Origin: Vibrio rumoiensis 1S-45 | Lineage (GTDB): Bacteria; Pseudomonadota; Gammaproteobacteria; Enterobacterales; Vibrionaceae | DNA: 64,000 nucleotides | Assembly: GCF_000286955.2 (NCBI RefSeq) | Contig: NZ_AJYK02000062.1 | Span: 1-64,000 of the forward strand | Direction: 5' to 3' | In this document: positions 51,470-62,259 of the stretch, piece after piece | Layout: every line of letters begins with the position of its first letter | Position numbering within the stretch: the first letter of the stretch is position 1 | Position numbers and translations under genes: made by a program | The notes under the pieces: generated by a model | Databases searched by the model: none | What the model saw: only the letters and a program-made list of their open reading frames with translations | What the model was told of the DNA's origin: nothing

Positions 51470-54319
51470 ATGACGCTACCAAGCCAGTTACAAGCACATT
51501 CTCAAATTGAATGGAACAAGTTGCTTGAACGATATAGCCACGAATTGGAACAATGGCCTGATGAATTGCGCCGTCAGCTTAGTGTGGTATTGGGGCTGAG
51601 TGATTTTATTGCTGAATCCTTGTTGTGCGATGAGCAGCTTGTGAGGCAACTGCCACTCTTATTATCGGTAGAACATCGCGCAGATTCTTATCGAAAAGAG
51701 TTATTAGAACGCCTTTCTGCGTGTGTTAATGAGGCGGAATTATTGCATCAATTGCGATTGTTTCGTCGTCAAGAAATGACCGTGATTGCTTGGCGTGATT
51801 TTCTTCACCTATGGTCATTAGAAGAAAGTTTACGCCATTTGTCTCAACTGGCTGAAGCCATGATTGTAGAGTCATATCAATGGCAATATAAAGCGTGTTG
51901 TGAAGAGTGGGGCACCCCATGTAATGCCCAAGGTGAAGCGCAACCTATGCTTATTATTGGTATGGGAAAGCTCGGTGGTGGGGAGCTTAACTTCTCATCC
52001 GACATTGATTTGATTTTTACTTATCCTGAAAATGGTGAAACACAAGGCAAGCGTCGGAATTTAGATAATGCGCAGTTTTTTACTCGTTTAGGTCAGCGGA
52101 TCATCAAAGCTTTAGATCAAGCAACGTTTGATGGCTTTTGTTATCGAGTTGATATGCGTCTTCGCCCTTTTGGTGAAAGTGGCCCATTGGTGATGAGTTA
52201 CGCAGCGCTTGAAGATTATTATCAAGAACAAGGCCGAGATTGGGAACGTTATGCCATGGTGAAAGCTCGGGTCATGGGGTGTGAAATGTACCCTGAATAC
52301 CAAGAGCTTCGCCAAATGTTGCGCCCTTTTGTATTCCGACGTTATATCGACTTTAGTGCGATTCAATCATTGCGCCGCATGAAATCAATGATCAGCTCTG
52401 AAGTGAGACGTCGAGGATTAACCAACAATATTAAATTGGGCGCTGGTGGTATTCGAGAGATTGAATTTATTGTTCAGGTTTTTCAATTAATTCGTGGCGG
52501 CCGAGAACCGAGTTTGCAAGGCCGAGGTCTACTAGAAACGCTGCAAGCGATTAACGATCTTACCTTACTTGAAAGTGAAGAAGTCGATACCTTGCGTCAG
52601 GCTTACCTTTTTTTAAGGAAGCTAGAAAACTTACTGCAAGCCATCGGAGATAAACAAACTCAAACCTTGCCGGATGATTCAATTGATCAACAGCGCCTTG
52701 CTTATGCCATGTCTTTTGACTGTTGGGCGGATTTGAAATCAGCTACTTTCGAAAAAATGACGCAAGTACACCTTGTTTTTAACGATTTAATTGGTGAAGA
52801 GGAAGTACCGGAAGATGCGGTTGCCTCTCATTATATTGAACTTTGGGATATGGCCACTCAAGTGGATGTATTGACCTCTATTTTAGAACAAGATGTTCAA
52901 GTACAAAACGCTGAGCAGTTAGCGGGCGTGATTGTTCAATTTAAGCAAGACTTAGCCAAGAAGACTTTAGGGCCTAGAGGACGTGAAGTGCTCGTGCGCT
53001 TAATGCCAAAGGTCTTTGATGCGATCTTTTCTCATAAAGATGCACAATTTGGTCTATCTCGGGTGCTTCACTTACTCAACAATATCGTGACCCGAACGAC
53101 GTACTTAGAGTTATTAGAAGAACACCCTGGGGCGCTTAAGCAATTAGTTCGCCTATGCACTGCTAGTCCAATGATCTCTGAGAAATTGGGTCGTTACCCC
53201 ATTTTATTAGATGAGCTTATCGATCCTCAGCAATTATACAATCCTATTGGCTTAACTGATTATCGTTCTGAATTACGAGATTTCCTTGCCCGTATTCCAG
53301 AAGATGACATGGAACAGCAAATGGAAGCCTTGCGCCAATTTAAACAAATTTGTTTGTTACGGATTGCCGCTGCTGATATCGCAGGTGTACTGCCGGTAAT
53401 GAAAGTCAGCGACCATTTAACCTATTTAGCCGAAGCGATTGTAGATGCGGTTGTGTCGCAAGCTTGGCTACAATTAACTGAAAAATATGGTGAGCCAACC
53501 CATTTAAAAGAAAGAAATGGTAAAGGTTTTGCGGTTATCGGTTATGGAAAAGTGGGCGGGTGGGAGCTTGGTTATAATTCAGATTTGGATGTGGTGTTTA
53601 TGCATGACTGCCCAAAGAATGTGTATACCGACGGCAAAAAAGAAATTGATGGTTGTCAGTTCTACCTACGTTTAGCGCAACGCATCGTGCATATTTTCTC
53701 AACCAGAACCCCATCCGGTATTTTGTATGATATTGATACACGCTTGCGTCCTTCTGGTATTTCAGGGTTACTCGCTTGCGCTGCAGATTCCTTTGAAGAG
53801 TATCAATTGAGCGAGGCGTGGACGTGGGAACATCAAGCACTCGTCAGGGCTCGTTTAATTTATGGCGATGAACCTTTAACACAAGCGTTTAAAGCCACAC
53901 GTGAAAAAATCTTAACCCAAGTCCGTGAGCCGAATAAGCTCAAGCAAGAGGTGTCGGAGATGCGTGAAAAAATGCGTGAACATTTAAGCGAGAAAAAATC
54001 TGGTCGCTTTATGTTAAAACAAGACAAAGGCGGGATAACGGATATCGAATTTTTAGTTCAATATATCGTGTTGCAACATAGCCATGACAATGCACCATTA
54101 ACCGTATGGTCTGATAATGTTCGCATTTTAGAAAACTGTGCTGAGCAAGGGTTGATGAGTGCGCAAGATGCGCAAAATTTGATTGATGCGTATACTTGCT
54201 TGCGAGATGAAATCCACCACCGAAATTTACTTAACTTGGATGCGGATGTCGATGAGTCACGTTTTATTGAACATCGTCAATGCATTCAGCAGCAATGGCA
54301 GCAATGGTTTAGAGTGTAG
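51470..54319 (+). CDS. glnE: Bifunctional glutamine synthetase adenylyltransferase/deadenylase GlnE
   Basis: This 949-residue enzyme controls glutamine synthetase by adding or removing AMP. It has two nucleotidyltransferase modules. The removase is at the N-terminus ([17 protein letters not shown] from about 164), and the adenylylase is in the second half ([18 protein letters not shown] from about 690). Both catalytic Asp pairs are intact. Length matches the family. Confidence 0.97.
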   Translation: MTLPSQLQAHSQIEWNKLLERYSHELEQWPDELRRQLSVVLGLSDFIAESLLCDEQLVRQLPLLLSVEHRADSYRKELLERLSACVNEAELLHQLRLFRRQEMTVIAWRDFLHLWSLEESLRHLSQLAEAMIVESYQWQYKACCEEWGTPCNAQGEAQPMLIIGMGKLGGGELNFSSDIDLIFTYPENGETQGKRRNLDNAQFFTRLGQRIIKALDQATFDGFCYRVDMRLRPFGESGPLVMSYAALEDYYQEQGRDWERYAMVKARVMGCEMYPEYQELRQMLRPFVFRRYIDFSAIQSLRRMKSMISSEVRRRGLTNNIKLGAGGIREIEFIVQVFQLIRGGREPSLQGRGLLETLQAINDLTLLESEEVDTLRQAYLFLRKLENLLQAIGDKQTQTLPDDSIDQQRLAYAMSFDCWADLKSATFEKMTQVHLVFNDLIGEEEVPEDAVASHYIELWDMATQVDVLTSILEQDVQVQNAEQLAGVIVQFKQDLAKKTLGPRGREVLVRLMPKVFDAIFSHKDAQFGLSRVLHLLNNIVTRTTYLELLEEHPGALKQLVRLCTASPMISEKLGRYPILLDELIDPQQLYNPIGLTDYRSELRDFLARIPEDDMEQQMEALRQFKQICLLRIAAADIAGVLPVMKVSDHLTYLAEAIVDAVVSQAWLQLTEKYGEPTHLKERNGKGFAVIGYGKVGGWELGYNSDLDVVFMHDCPKNVYTDGKKEIDGCQFYLRLAQRIVHIFSTRTPSGILYDIDTRLRPSGISGLLACAADSFEEYQLSEAWTWEHQALVRARLIYGDEPLTQAFKATREKILTQVREPNKLKQEVSEMREKMREHLSEKKSGRFMLKQDKGGITDIEFLVQYIVLQHSHDNAPLTVWSDNVRILENCAEQGLMSAQDAQNLIDAYTCLRDEIHHRNLLNLDADVDESRFIEHRQCIQQQWQQWFRV

Positions 54320-54337
54320 AATTTCTACCTAAACGGA

Positions 54338-54358
54338 GGCTGTGGTATTATCACGGCC
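54338..54358 (+). other. Hairpin in the hldE leader
   Basis: GGCTGTG (54338-54344) and CACGGCC (54352-54358) form a 7-bp stem with one G-U, 61 bases before the hldE start. There is no T-run, so it is not a terminator of glnE. Confidence 0.4.
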
Positions 54359-54418
54359 AATTGTTGATTGGCTAATTGTTGAATAAAGCTTAGAAAACCT
54401 GAGCTTGCGGAGAACAGT

Positions 54419-55849
54419 ATGAAACCTATTTTGCCTGATTATGCACAATCTGGTGTATTGATTGTTGGTGATGTGATGTTGGATCGTTATTGGTACGGAC
54501 CCACAGGGCGAATTTCACCTGAAGCCCCAGTGCCTGTTGTTAAAATTGAAAACAACGAAGAAAGACCAGGTGGTGCAGCAAACGTGGCAATGAATATTGC
54601 CGCATTAGGTGGTAATGCGAAATTGATTGGTTTAACCGGTGATGATGAGCCTGCTAAGGTTTTGAATGAGAAACTGTCTTCTCTGAATGTCACCTGTGAT
54701 TTCGTCTCTGTCCCTGAATTACCGACCATCACAAAGTTGCGTGTCATGAGCCGTGGTCAACAGTTGATACGTTTAGATTTTGAAGACAGCTTTGAAGAGG
54801 TCGACTCAGCATTAATTCTTGAACGTATGGAGCAATACCTGCCCACTGTGAAGTCATTGATCTTGTCGGATTATGGTAAAGGCGCATTAGAAGATGTTCA
54901 AACCATGATCCAACGAGCCAAAGCCGCTAAGGTTCCAGTCTTTATTGATCCTAAAGGCGCGGATTTTGAACGCTACCGAGGTGCGACATTATTGACGCCA
55001 AATTTATCTGAATTTGAAATGGTGGTGGGTAAAACCAAGAATGAGCAAGATCTGGTTGAAAAAGGTTTTGCTTTGATTGAGAAGTTTGACTTCGAAGCTT
55101 TACTGGTTACTCGAAGTGAACATGGTATGACGCTACTTTGTCGTGGCGAAGAACCATTCCATTTACCTACTCAAGCACAAGAAGTGTTTGATGTTACTGG
55201 TGCCGGTGATACGGTCATTTCGGTTTTGGCAGCATCGGTTGCCGCGGGTAAGAATTTAAAAGAATCGTGCGCATTAGCGAATGCTGCTGCTGGCGTTGTC
55301 GTGGGTAAATTGGGTACATCAACCTTGTCGACCATTGAACTTGCAGAAGCCATTCATGGTAGTAAAGATACCGATTATGGTGTGATCAGTGAGTCCGCGT
55401 TAATCGAAGCAGTTAAACGAGCTCGAGCTCGTGGAGAGAAAGTGGTCATGACTAATGGTTGCTTTGATATTTTGCACGCAGGCCATGTGTCATACCTGAA
55501 TCACGCGGCAGAATTAGGCGATCGCTTGATTGTCGCGGTAAACACCGATGCATCAGTGAAGCGCTTAAAAGGCCCTGGTCGTCCTGTAAACCCAACGGAT
55601 CGCCGTATGGCGGTATTAGCGGGCTTAGGCGCGGTAGATTGGGTGGTACCATTTAGCGAAGATACCCCGCAGCGATTAATTTCGGAAGTGTTGCCAAGTT
55701 TGTTAGTGAAAGGCGGCGATTATAAACCAGAAGAGATTGCTGGTGGTGTGGAAGTGATTGCAGCGGGTGGTGAAGTCAAAGTCCTGAATTTTGAAGATGG
55801 CTGTTCGACATCAGAAATCATCAATGCCATCAAAGGTGGTAAGGGATAA
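54419..55849 (+). CDS. hldE: Bifunctional heptose kinase/adenylyltransferase HldE
   Basis: This 476-residue enzyme makes ADP-heptose for the lipopolysaccharide core. An N-terminal ribokinase-like domain (about 1-320; [11 protein letters not shown] and DVTGAGDTV) phosphorylates heptose 7-phosphate. The C-terminal cytidylyltransferase-type domain (about 340-476) starts at [16 protein letters not shown] with the HxGH motif. GCGGAGAAC before ATG 54419 is the ribosome site. Confidence 0.97.
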   Translation: MKPILPDYAQSGVLIVGDVMLDRYWYGPTGRISPEAPVPVVKIENNEERPGGAANVAMNIAALGGNAKLIGLTGDDEPAKVLNEKLSSLNVTCDFVSVPELPTITKLRVMSRGQQLIRLDFEDSFEEVDSALILERMEQYLPTVKSLILSDYGKGALEDVQTMIQRAKAAKVPVFIDPKGADFERYRGATLLTPNLSEFEMVVGKTKNEQDLVEKGFALIEKFDFEALLVTRSEHGMTLLCRGEEPFHLPTQAQEVFDVTGAGDTVISVLAASVAAGKNLKESCALANAAAGVVVGKLGTSTLSTIELAEAIHGSKDTDYGVISESALIEAVKRARARGEKVVMTNGCFDILHAGHVSYLNHAAELGDRLIVAVNTDASVKRLKGPGRPVNPTDRRMAVLAGLGAVDWVVPFSEDTPQRLISEVLPSLLVKGGDYKPEEIAGGVEVIAAGGEVKVLNFEDGCSTSEIINAIKGGKG

Positions 55850-55878
55850 CAACCCCTTTATATGGTTTTTAGTTTAAA

Positions 55879-55911
55879 AAAAACGCCACTTCAATGAAGT
55901 GGCGTTTTTAT
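55879..55911. terminator. Bidirectional terminator between hldE and tolC
   Basis: AAAACGCCACTT (55880-55891) and AAGTGGCGTTTT (55897-55908) form a perfect 12-bp stem with a five-base loop. Confidence 0.92.
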
Positions 55912-55987
55912 ATCTATCGTGCTTGGATGGTGTGAATAGAAAAATGTAATTATAAAACGATCATCATTGTTCAATTTATTTGTGTAA

Positions 55988-57328
55988 TTACTTTGTCGAA
56001 ACCAAACCAGCATTAATATCCAAAATATCTTGCTCGCTCAATGTACCCACAGCTTGCTTTAATTGAAGAACACTTAGAATATAGTTATAACGAGCATCTG
56101 AAAGATTACGGTTTGCATCGTATAAGCTACGGGTTGAATCTAATACATCAACAATAGTACGAGTACCCACTTCATAGCCGGCTTCAGTTGCTTCTAATGC
56201 TGATTTAGCTGAAATAACCGACTGTTGGTAAGCTCGAATGGTACCAATCGATGCGTTAATATTGTTGTAGTAAGCGCGTACATTCTTCACTACACCACGA
56301 TAAGTTGCTTCTAGTTGTTGGCTAGCAGAAACATATTGATACTCAGCAGTTTTGACGTCTGCGCTTGTACTACCACCCTGGTAAAGAGGAACCACTAAGT
56401 TAATACCAACATTATAATCATTGCTTTTATAATTATTGAGACTTGAGTGATCATTGTGAGCATCAACATCAGAATATTGGTAACCAGCATCAAGAGTTAA
56501 TGATGGTGTATAACCAGAATTAGCCAGTGATATGTTGCTTTTGGCTATATCTTGAGCAATTCGAGCGGTAAGTAAATCTAAGTTTTTCTGTTGAGCTTCA
56601 TCTACCAATGAATTTTGCGTCGTTTGAGGTTTGTTAGCAGAGAAGCGTTTAGTATCTAATACTCTTAAATCTTTATTGTCTTGACCTGTGATCTCACGTA
56701 AAGCTTCATAGCTATTAGTAAGGTCATTTTGAGCTAAGATTTCATCGGCTAAAACGCTATCATATTGTGCTTGGGCATCATGAACATCAGTAATTGCAGA
56801 CAGACCAACCTCAAAACGCTGTTTGGTTTGCTCTAATTGGCGACCAACAGCTTTCTTTTCTGCACTAACAAAACTAAGGTTATCTTGAGCTTGAAGTACA
56901 CCAAAGTAAGCTTGAGATACTCTTAGTATTAAGTCTTGCTGTTGAGCAGCATATGCAGAATCTTGTTGACGAGCATTCTGCTCTGCAATATCTAAGTTTA
57001 CCCAACTATCGCGCTGATAAAGTTGTTGAGAGAAATCTAAGCCAGCGGTGAAATTGTTATTTTCATCTAGGTATGCACTAGGGCGACCGCTGTCATGAGA
57101 GTCAATATTGCGGGTAATATTGTAGCCTGCAGTTAAATTAATTTGCGGTAAAAGTACGCCACGGGTGGAATCAATAGATTCAAAAGCAGCATCACGATCA
57201 GCTTTTGAGCTAAGTAATTGAGGATCGTTTTCTTTTGCTTGGTTATAAATCTCTGCTAGATCATCAGCATGTGCAAGGTGAGCACCACCAAGGGTGAGGC
57301 TAACGAAAAGAGGAAGCAGTTTTTTCAT
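55988..57328 (-). CDS. tolC: Outer membrane channel protein TolC
   Basis: This 446-residue protein is TolC, the trimeric channel used by type I secretion and multidrug pumps. A signal peptide (KKLLPLFVSLTLGGAHLAHA) precedes the mature start DDLAEIYNQAKENDPQL. The two structural repeats show the paired motifs QLYQRDSWVNLD and VPLYQGGSTSADV. ATG 57328 is the start; the longer frame would start at TTG. It diverges from nudF, as in E. coli. The HlyD-type adaptor at 25036-26166 might use it. Confidence 0.95.
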   Translation of the reverse strand: MKKLLPLFVSLTLGGAHLAHADDLAEIYNQAKENDPQLLSSKADRDAAFESIDSTRGVLLPQINLTAGYNITRNIDSHDSGRPSAYLDENNNFTAGLDFSQQLYQRDSWVNLDIAEQNARQQDSAYAAQQQDLILRVSQAYFGVLQAQDNLSFVSAEKKAVGRQLEQTKQRFEVGLSAITDVHDAQAQYDSVLADEILAQNDLTNSYEALREITGQDNKDLRVLDTKRFSANKPQTTQNSLVDEAQQKNLDLLTARIAQDIAKSNISLANSGYTPSLTLDAGYQYSDVDAHNDHSSLNNYKSNDYNVGINLVVPLYQGGSTSADVKTAEYQYVSASQQLEATYRGVVKNVRAYYNNINASIGTIRAYQQSVISAKSALEATEAGYEVGTRTIVDVLDSTRSLYDANRNLSDARYNYILSVLQLKQAVGTLSEQDILDINAGLVSTK

Positions 57329-57556
57329 GGTTCTTTTCCCGCTTATAATATAAATAGACAATATGGTTTAGATTGTAACCTAAGTAGCTAAAATGTTGTG
57401 CAAAGTTTTACACTAATTTACCACTTACTATACGCCTGGGTAATAAAAGAACAAAAAACTAAAAAAAAATCAATATTACTCAAATTTTTTTATACCAAAG
57501 CTTGTTGATTTCAATCTATCGTGATTAGATCCGCGGTCTTATAAAGGATAGGCATT

Positions 57557-58192
57557 ATGGAACGATTTCATACGTTAAAGGCAAAGTTTCAACCGCAAGA
57601 TGTCGTGATTGAAAAAAAAGAAGACCTGTTTAATGGCTTTTTTAAAATGGTGAAATATACCTTTCGACACCGTATGTTTTCTGGTGGTTGGAGTAAACCT
57701 GTTGAAAGAGAAATGTTCGACAGAGGCCATGCCTCAGCTTTACTGGCGTATGATCCTGTTACTGATGAAGTTGTATTAATCGAGCAAATACGAGTTGGTG
57801 CGTTAGAGCATAAATCACCTTGGCAATTGGAAATTATTGCCGGAATGAATGATGAAGGAGAGCTACCGGAAGAGGTGGTTCGTCGTGAGGCTCAAGAAGA
57901 AGCGGGTATTGATGTGACTCATATTGAACACATCACACATTATTACCCTTCATCAGGAGCGTGTTCAGAAACTCTTGATGTGTTTGTTGGCAAAGTCGAT
58001 GCTTCTACGGCAACTGGTGTACATGGAGTAGAGGATGAAAATGAAGACATTCAAGTTCATGTCATAAATCGTGCGTATGCTTATCAACTGGTCAGTTCTG
58101 GTGAGATTGAAAACGGTGCGACTATCATTGCATTGCTATGGTTAGAATTGCATCATCAAGAATTAAAAGAGCGCTGGTCGCAAAATCAATAA
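57557..58192 (+). CDS. nudF: ADP-ribose pyrophosphatase NudF
   Basis: This 211-residue Nudix hydrolase splits ADP-ribose to AMP and ribose 5-phosphate. The Nudix box runs from Gly near residue 95: GMNDEGE, then REAQEEAGI, all with expected residues. It heads the nudF-yqiB-cpdA-yqiA-parE run, the same as in E. coli. Confidence 0.95.
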   Translation: MERFHTLKAKFQPQDVVIEKKEDLFNGFFKMVKYTFRHRMFSGGWSKPVEREMFDRGHASALLAYDPVTDEVVLIEQIRVGALEHKSPWQLEIIAGMNDEGELPEEVVRREAQEEAGIDVTHIEHITHYYPSSGACSETLDVFVGKVDASTATGVHGVEDENEDIQVHVINRAYAYQLVSSGEIENGATIIALLWLELHHQELKERWSQNQ

Positions 58193-58208
58193 ACGATTAA
58201 GGCAGTAA

Positions 58209-58631
58209 ATGCAAAAGACATATCATGTAGATTTAGCGGGTTTAATGCGGATCTATGAAACAAATTACGCCAAAATGAACGCCTTGATACCGATGGAGCC
58301 GAGTGTCGGCCAAACGCGTTCGTATCAAGTGTCAGATATGTCTTATCAACTTGAAATTAAAGAAGTTACTCGTTACACCACCTTGGTCGATGTTTGTCAG
58401 TGTGATGTTCGTCCAGTATTTCCACTTCCAAGGATGCTGGTGCGCCTTTATCACGATGCCCGAGTTGCGGAAGTGTGTTCTAGCGAGCAGATTTCTAGGG
58501 TAAAGCCAAGATATGATTACCCTAATAAAAAAATGATGCAAAAGGATGAAAAATTTCAGCTAAACCAATTTTTGGGTGAATGGCTGAGTTTTTGTTTAAG
58601 GCATGGAATTAGCCGCACACCTATTTATTAA
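58209..58631 (+). CDS. yqiB: DUF1249 family protein YqiB
   Basis: This 140-residue protein of the DUF1249 family has the characteristic LAGLMRIYETNYAKM near the start, and YHDARVAEVC and PNKKMMQKDEKFQLNQFL later. Function is unknown. It lies 16 bases after nudF and 11 before cpdA. Confidence 0.92.
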   Translation: MQKTYHVDLAGLMRIYETNYAKMNALIPMEPSVGQTRSYQVSDMSYQLEIKEVTRYTTLVDVCQCDVRPVFPLPRMLVRLYHDARVAEVCSSEQISRVKPRYDYPNKKMMQKDEKFQLNQFLGEWLSFCLRHGISRTPIY

Positions 58632-58642
58632 TAATTGACTAC

Positions 58643-59506
58643 GTGTATAAGCGTAAACATTTGAGTCTATTAGCATTGAAAACGAATGATATAAAGATTA
58701 TTGAGCCGAACCTAGATGATGTGACGTTAGTTCAGATCACTGATACGCATCTATTTTCAGATTCGGATGGTGAGCTACTTGGTGTTAATACATTAAGCAG
58801 CTTCTCTGCTGTTGTTAATGACGTTCTGGAAAGTGGGCTAGAGTATCATTCCGTCATCATGACCGGTGATGTTTCTCAGGATCATACGGATGCATCTTAT
58901 TCTCGCTTTGAGCAAGGTATTCTTCCATTAAAGAAGAATTGTTATTGGTTACCGGGCAATCATGACTATAAACCAAGCATGCGCAGCATCTACCCTTCCA
59001 CGCAAATCCAAGAGGATACTTACTTACAAGTGGGCAAATCTTGGCAAGTGATATTACTTGATAGCCAAGCTGAGGGCAGCCCTCATGGCTTTCTATCTCA
59101 GCAACAATTAGAGTATTTAGATTCGACATTACAGCAGTATCCAGAGCGCTTTACGTTAGTATTACTTCATCATCATCCGTTACTAGTTGGAAGCCAATGG
59201 TTAGATAAGCATTGTTTGCACAATAGTGAGGTTTTTTGGCAAGTTATTGAGCAGCACCAAAATGTCAAAGGCGTATTATGTGGGCATGTACATCAAGATT
59301 TTCATCAAGTACATCTTGGAGTAGAAGTGTTCACTAGCCCATCAACCTGTATTCAATTTAAGCCTAATTCTAGTGATTTTGCTTTAGATAAAGTGTCCCC
59401 AGGTTGGCGTTCTTTAACTTTAAAATCTGATGGTTCAATTGCCACTCAACTACATCGCTTAACAGGAGAGCAATTTTTACCGGATTTTGATGCGCAAGGG
59501 TATTAA
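58643..59506 (+). CDS. cpdA: 3',5'-cyclic AMP phosphodiesterase CpdA
   Basis: This 287-residue metallophosphoesterase hydrolyses cAMP. Metal motifs are QITDTHL (about 31-37), TGDVSQD, LPGNHDY, HHHP, and GHVHQD. It starts at GTG 58643. It follows yqiB after 11 bases and precedes yqiA after 42. Confidence 0.94.
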   Translation: MYKRKHLSLLALKTNDIKIIEPNLDDVTLVQITDTHLFSDSDGELLGVNTLSSFSAVVNDVLESGLEYHSVIMTGDVSQDHTDASYSRFEQGILPLKKNCYWLPGNHDYKPSMRSIYPSTQIQEDTYLQVGKSWQVILLDSQAEGSPHGFLSQQQLEYLDSTLQQYPERFTLVLLHHHPLLVGSQWLDKHCLHNSEVFWQVIEQHQNVKGVLCGHVHQDFHQVHLGVEVFTSPSTCIQFKPNSSDFALDKVSPGWRSLTLKSDGSIATQLHRLTGEQFLPDFDAQGY

Positions 59507-59548
59507 TTCACTCTACAATAACGCCACTTTTATTTTGAGGAGTTCGTT

Positions 59549-60133
59549 GTGTCAAAACCGTCAATGTTGCTGTACCTACATGGCTTTAATAGCTCTCCGC
59601 TTTCACATAAAGCTGACGTGATGCGTCAATACTGTCAACTGCACCGTCCAGATATTAAGCTTGAAATACCTCAATTGCCCTCTTTTCCTATGCAAGCGGC
59701 CGAGTTTTTAGACGATATTGTCAATCGTTATCAAAGTGATTACCAAATTGGCTTAGTCGGAAGTTCTTTAGGTGGGTATTTGTCTACCTGGTTAAATCAT
59801 CAATACGGTTTTCGCGCAGTCTTAGTCAACCCAGCCGTGAAACCATTTGAGTTGCTACAAGACTTCCTTGGGCCTCAAACCAATCCTTACACTTTGCAAG
59901 ATTACGTGTTACAAGAAGAGCATATTCAAGAGTTAAAATCATTGGAAGTTCTAACCTTGTCATCACCGGAAAGCTTTTGGTTACTGCAGCAAATGGGCGA
60001 CGAGGTGTTAGATTATCGGCAGGCGGTAAGTAAGTATCAACTCAGCCAGTCAACGGTTGAACCTGATGGAGATCACAGCTTTGTCGGTTTTGAACGCTAT
60101 CCTCAACAGATTATTGAGTTTTTACAGTTGTAA
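59549..60133 (+). CDS. yqiA: Esterase YqiA
   Basis: This 194-residue alpha/beta hydrolase has LYLHGFNSSPLSHKA near the start, the nucleophile elbow GSSLGG and GDHSF near the end, giving Ser, Asp and His. GTG 59549 follows TGAGGAG at a perfect distance. It is the gene before parE in gammaproteobacteria. Confidence 0.93.
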   Translation: MSKPSMLLYLHGFNSSPLSHKADVMRQYCQLHRPDIKLEIPQLPSFPMQAAEFLDDIVNRYQSDYQIGLVGSSLGGYLSTWLNHQYGFRAVLVNPAVKPFELLQDFLGPQTNPYTLQDYVLQEEHIQELKSLEVLTLSSPESFWLLQQMGDEVLDYRQAVSKYQLSQSTVEPDGDHSFVGFERYPQQIIEFLQL

Positions 60134-60330
60134 GACGCTAGTTCTGTAATAAAATTTATTTTACAAATTATCTTTAATTATTAAATCCTTAATTTATCTA
60201 TGGCTTAACTTGACATCAGGCTTAGGGATACCGAGTATGTTTCCCTATGTTGTTTTGAGAAAATGACGACGCCATAGGTTTTGTAGCGTGTATCAATAGC
60301 TACCATTAATTTTGAGTACATCTTTTTATT

Positions 60331-62217
60331 ATGACTGAACAATATAATGCTGGTGCGATAGAGGTCCTCAATGGGCTTGAGCCGGTTCGCCGCCGCCCAG
60401 GAATGTATACCGACACGGTGCGCCCAAACCACTTGGCGCAAGAGGTTATCGATAACAGTGTCGATGAAGCTTTAGCGGGACATGCATCAAAAGTCCAAGT
60501 CATCTTACATGCCGATCAATCGATTGAAGTGAGCGATGATGGTCGAGGCATGCCGGTTGATATCCACCCTGAAGAGAAGATCTCCGGGGTAGAGCTGATT
60601 TTTTGTAAATTGCATGCAGGGGGGAAATTTTCAAATAAAAACTATCAATTCTCTGGCGGTTTGCATGGGGTTGGGATCTCGGTTGTTAATGCCTTATCCA
60701 AGCGTGTTGAAGTACAAATTAAGCGCGATGGCCAAGTGTATGATATCGCATTTGAAAACGGCAACAAGGTTTCAGAACTCGAAGTGACCGGTACATGTGG
60801 TCGTCGTAATACTGGTACCAGTGTGCATTTCTGGCCGGATACGTCGTACTTTGATTTTGGTAATTTTTCTGCTACTCGCTTAATCAATAACTTGCGAGCT
60901 AAAGCGGTGTTATGCCCCGGATTAGATGTTGAATTTATTGATAAAGTCAACGGAAATACTCACAAATGGCATTATGAAGACGGTTTAAAAGATTATCTAG
61001 TTGAAGGCGTGAAAGGTTTTCCTGTCTTGCCTGAAGAGCCGTTTACTGGTGAATTTATCGCGCAAACCGAAGCGGCTAATTGGGCGATCATTTGGTTACC
61101 TGAAGGCGGTGAGTTAATTACCGAAAGTTATGTCAACTTAATTCCGACCGCGCAAGGTGGTACGCACGTCAATGGTTTGCGCCAAGGTTTGCTTGACGCC
61201 ATGCGTGAATTTTGTGAATTTAGAAACTTATTGCCGCGCGGTGTAAAACTGACCGGTGATGATATCTTTGACCGTTGTGCTTATGTGTTGTCGGTGAAGA
61301 TGCAAGATCCTCAGTTTGCCGGACAAACCAAAGAGCGTTTATCGTCTCGCCAATCGGCAGCCTTTGTGTCTGGCGTGGTGAAAGATGCCTTTAGTTTGTG
61401 GCTCAATGAAAAACCACAAATCGCTGAATTATTAGCAGAATCTTGTATTGCCAATGCGCATCGTCGTATGCGTGCCAGTAAAAAAGTGGTACGTAAAAAA
61501 ATCGCTTCAGGCCCAGCACTTCCGGGTAAGTTAACCGATTGTTCAGTGCAAGATCTTAGCCGAACCGAACTCTTTTTAGTGGAAGGGGATTCGGCGGGCG
61601 GTTCAGCTAAACAAGCCCGTGATCGTGAATTCCAAGCGATCATGCCATTGCGTGGTAAGATCTTGAATACGTGGGAAGTGTCATCGGATCAAGTCTTAGC
61701 TTCTGATGAAGTACATAACATTTCTATCGCGTTAGGGATTGACCCTGATACCGATAACCTAGACGGTTTGCGTTACGGTAAAGTGTGTATCCTTGCCGAT
61801 GCCGACTCCGATGGTTTGCACATCGCCACCTTATTATGTGCGCTGTTTATGCGTCACTTTGAATCTTTAGTCCGTGCTGGACATGTGTATGTTGCGATGC
61901 CACCACTGTTTCGTATCGATTGCGGCAAAGAAGTGTTCTATGCGCTCGATGAAGGCGAAAAAGAAGGTATCTTGGAGCGTTTAAGTAATAAAAAAGCCAA
62001 AATAAACGTACAACGATTTAAAGGATTGGGTGAAATGAACCCACTTCAATTACGTGAAACCACCATGGACCCCAATACTCGTCGCTTAGTTCAGTTGACC
62101 ATTGATGATGATGAACAAACCATCGAAATGATGGACATGTTATTAGGTAAAAAACGCGCGGAAGATCGTCGTAACTGGCTACAAGCCTACGGTGATAAAG
62201 CGGATGTTGAGTTATAA
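60331..62217 (+). CDS. parE: DNA topoisomerase IV subunit B (ParE)
   Basis: This 628-residue subunit is the ATPase half of topoisomerase IV. GHKL motifs are NSVDEALAG, DGRGMPVD and GGLHGVG. The TOPRIM domain has EGDSAGGSAKQARDR and DADSDGLHI. The 197-bp gap before it holds no gene; its ribosome site is weak. Confidence 0.97.
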   Translation: MTEQYNAGAIEVLNGLEPVRRRPGMYTDTVRPNHLAQEVIDNSVDEALAGHASKVQVILHADQSIEVSDDGRGMPVDIHPEEKISGVELIFCKLHAGGKFSNKNYQFSGGLHGVGISVVNALSKRVEVQIKRDGQVYDIAFENGNKVSELEVTGTCGRRNTGTSVHFWPDTSYFDFGNFSATRLINNLRAKAVLCPGLDVEFIDKVNGNTHKWHYEDGLKDYLVEGVKGFPVLPEEPFTGEFIAQTEAANWAIIWLPEGGELITESYVNLIPTAQGGTHVNGLRQGLLDAMREFCEFRNLLPRGVKLTGDDIFDRCAYVLSVKMQDPQFAGQTKERLSSRQSAAFVSGVVKDAFSLWLNEKPQIAELLAESCIANAHRRMRASKKVVRKKIASGPALPGKLTDCSVQDLSRTELFLVEGDSAGGSAKQARDREFQAIMPLRGKILNTWEVSSDQVLASDEVHNISIALGIDPDTDNLDGLRYGKVCILADADSDGLHIATLLCALFMRHFESLVRAGHVYVAMPPLFRIDCGKEVFYALDEGEKEGILERLSNKKAKINVQRFKGLGEMNPLQLRETTMDPNTRRLVQLTIDDDEQTIEMMDMLLGKKRAEDRRNWLQAYGDKADVEL

Positions 62218-62259
62218 CGCTTAATTGGTTAGTGAACGAGAATAAACAAGGTTAATGAA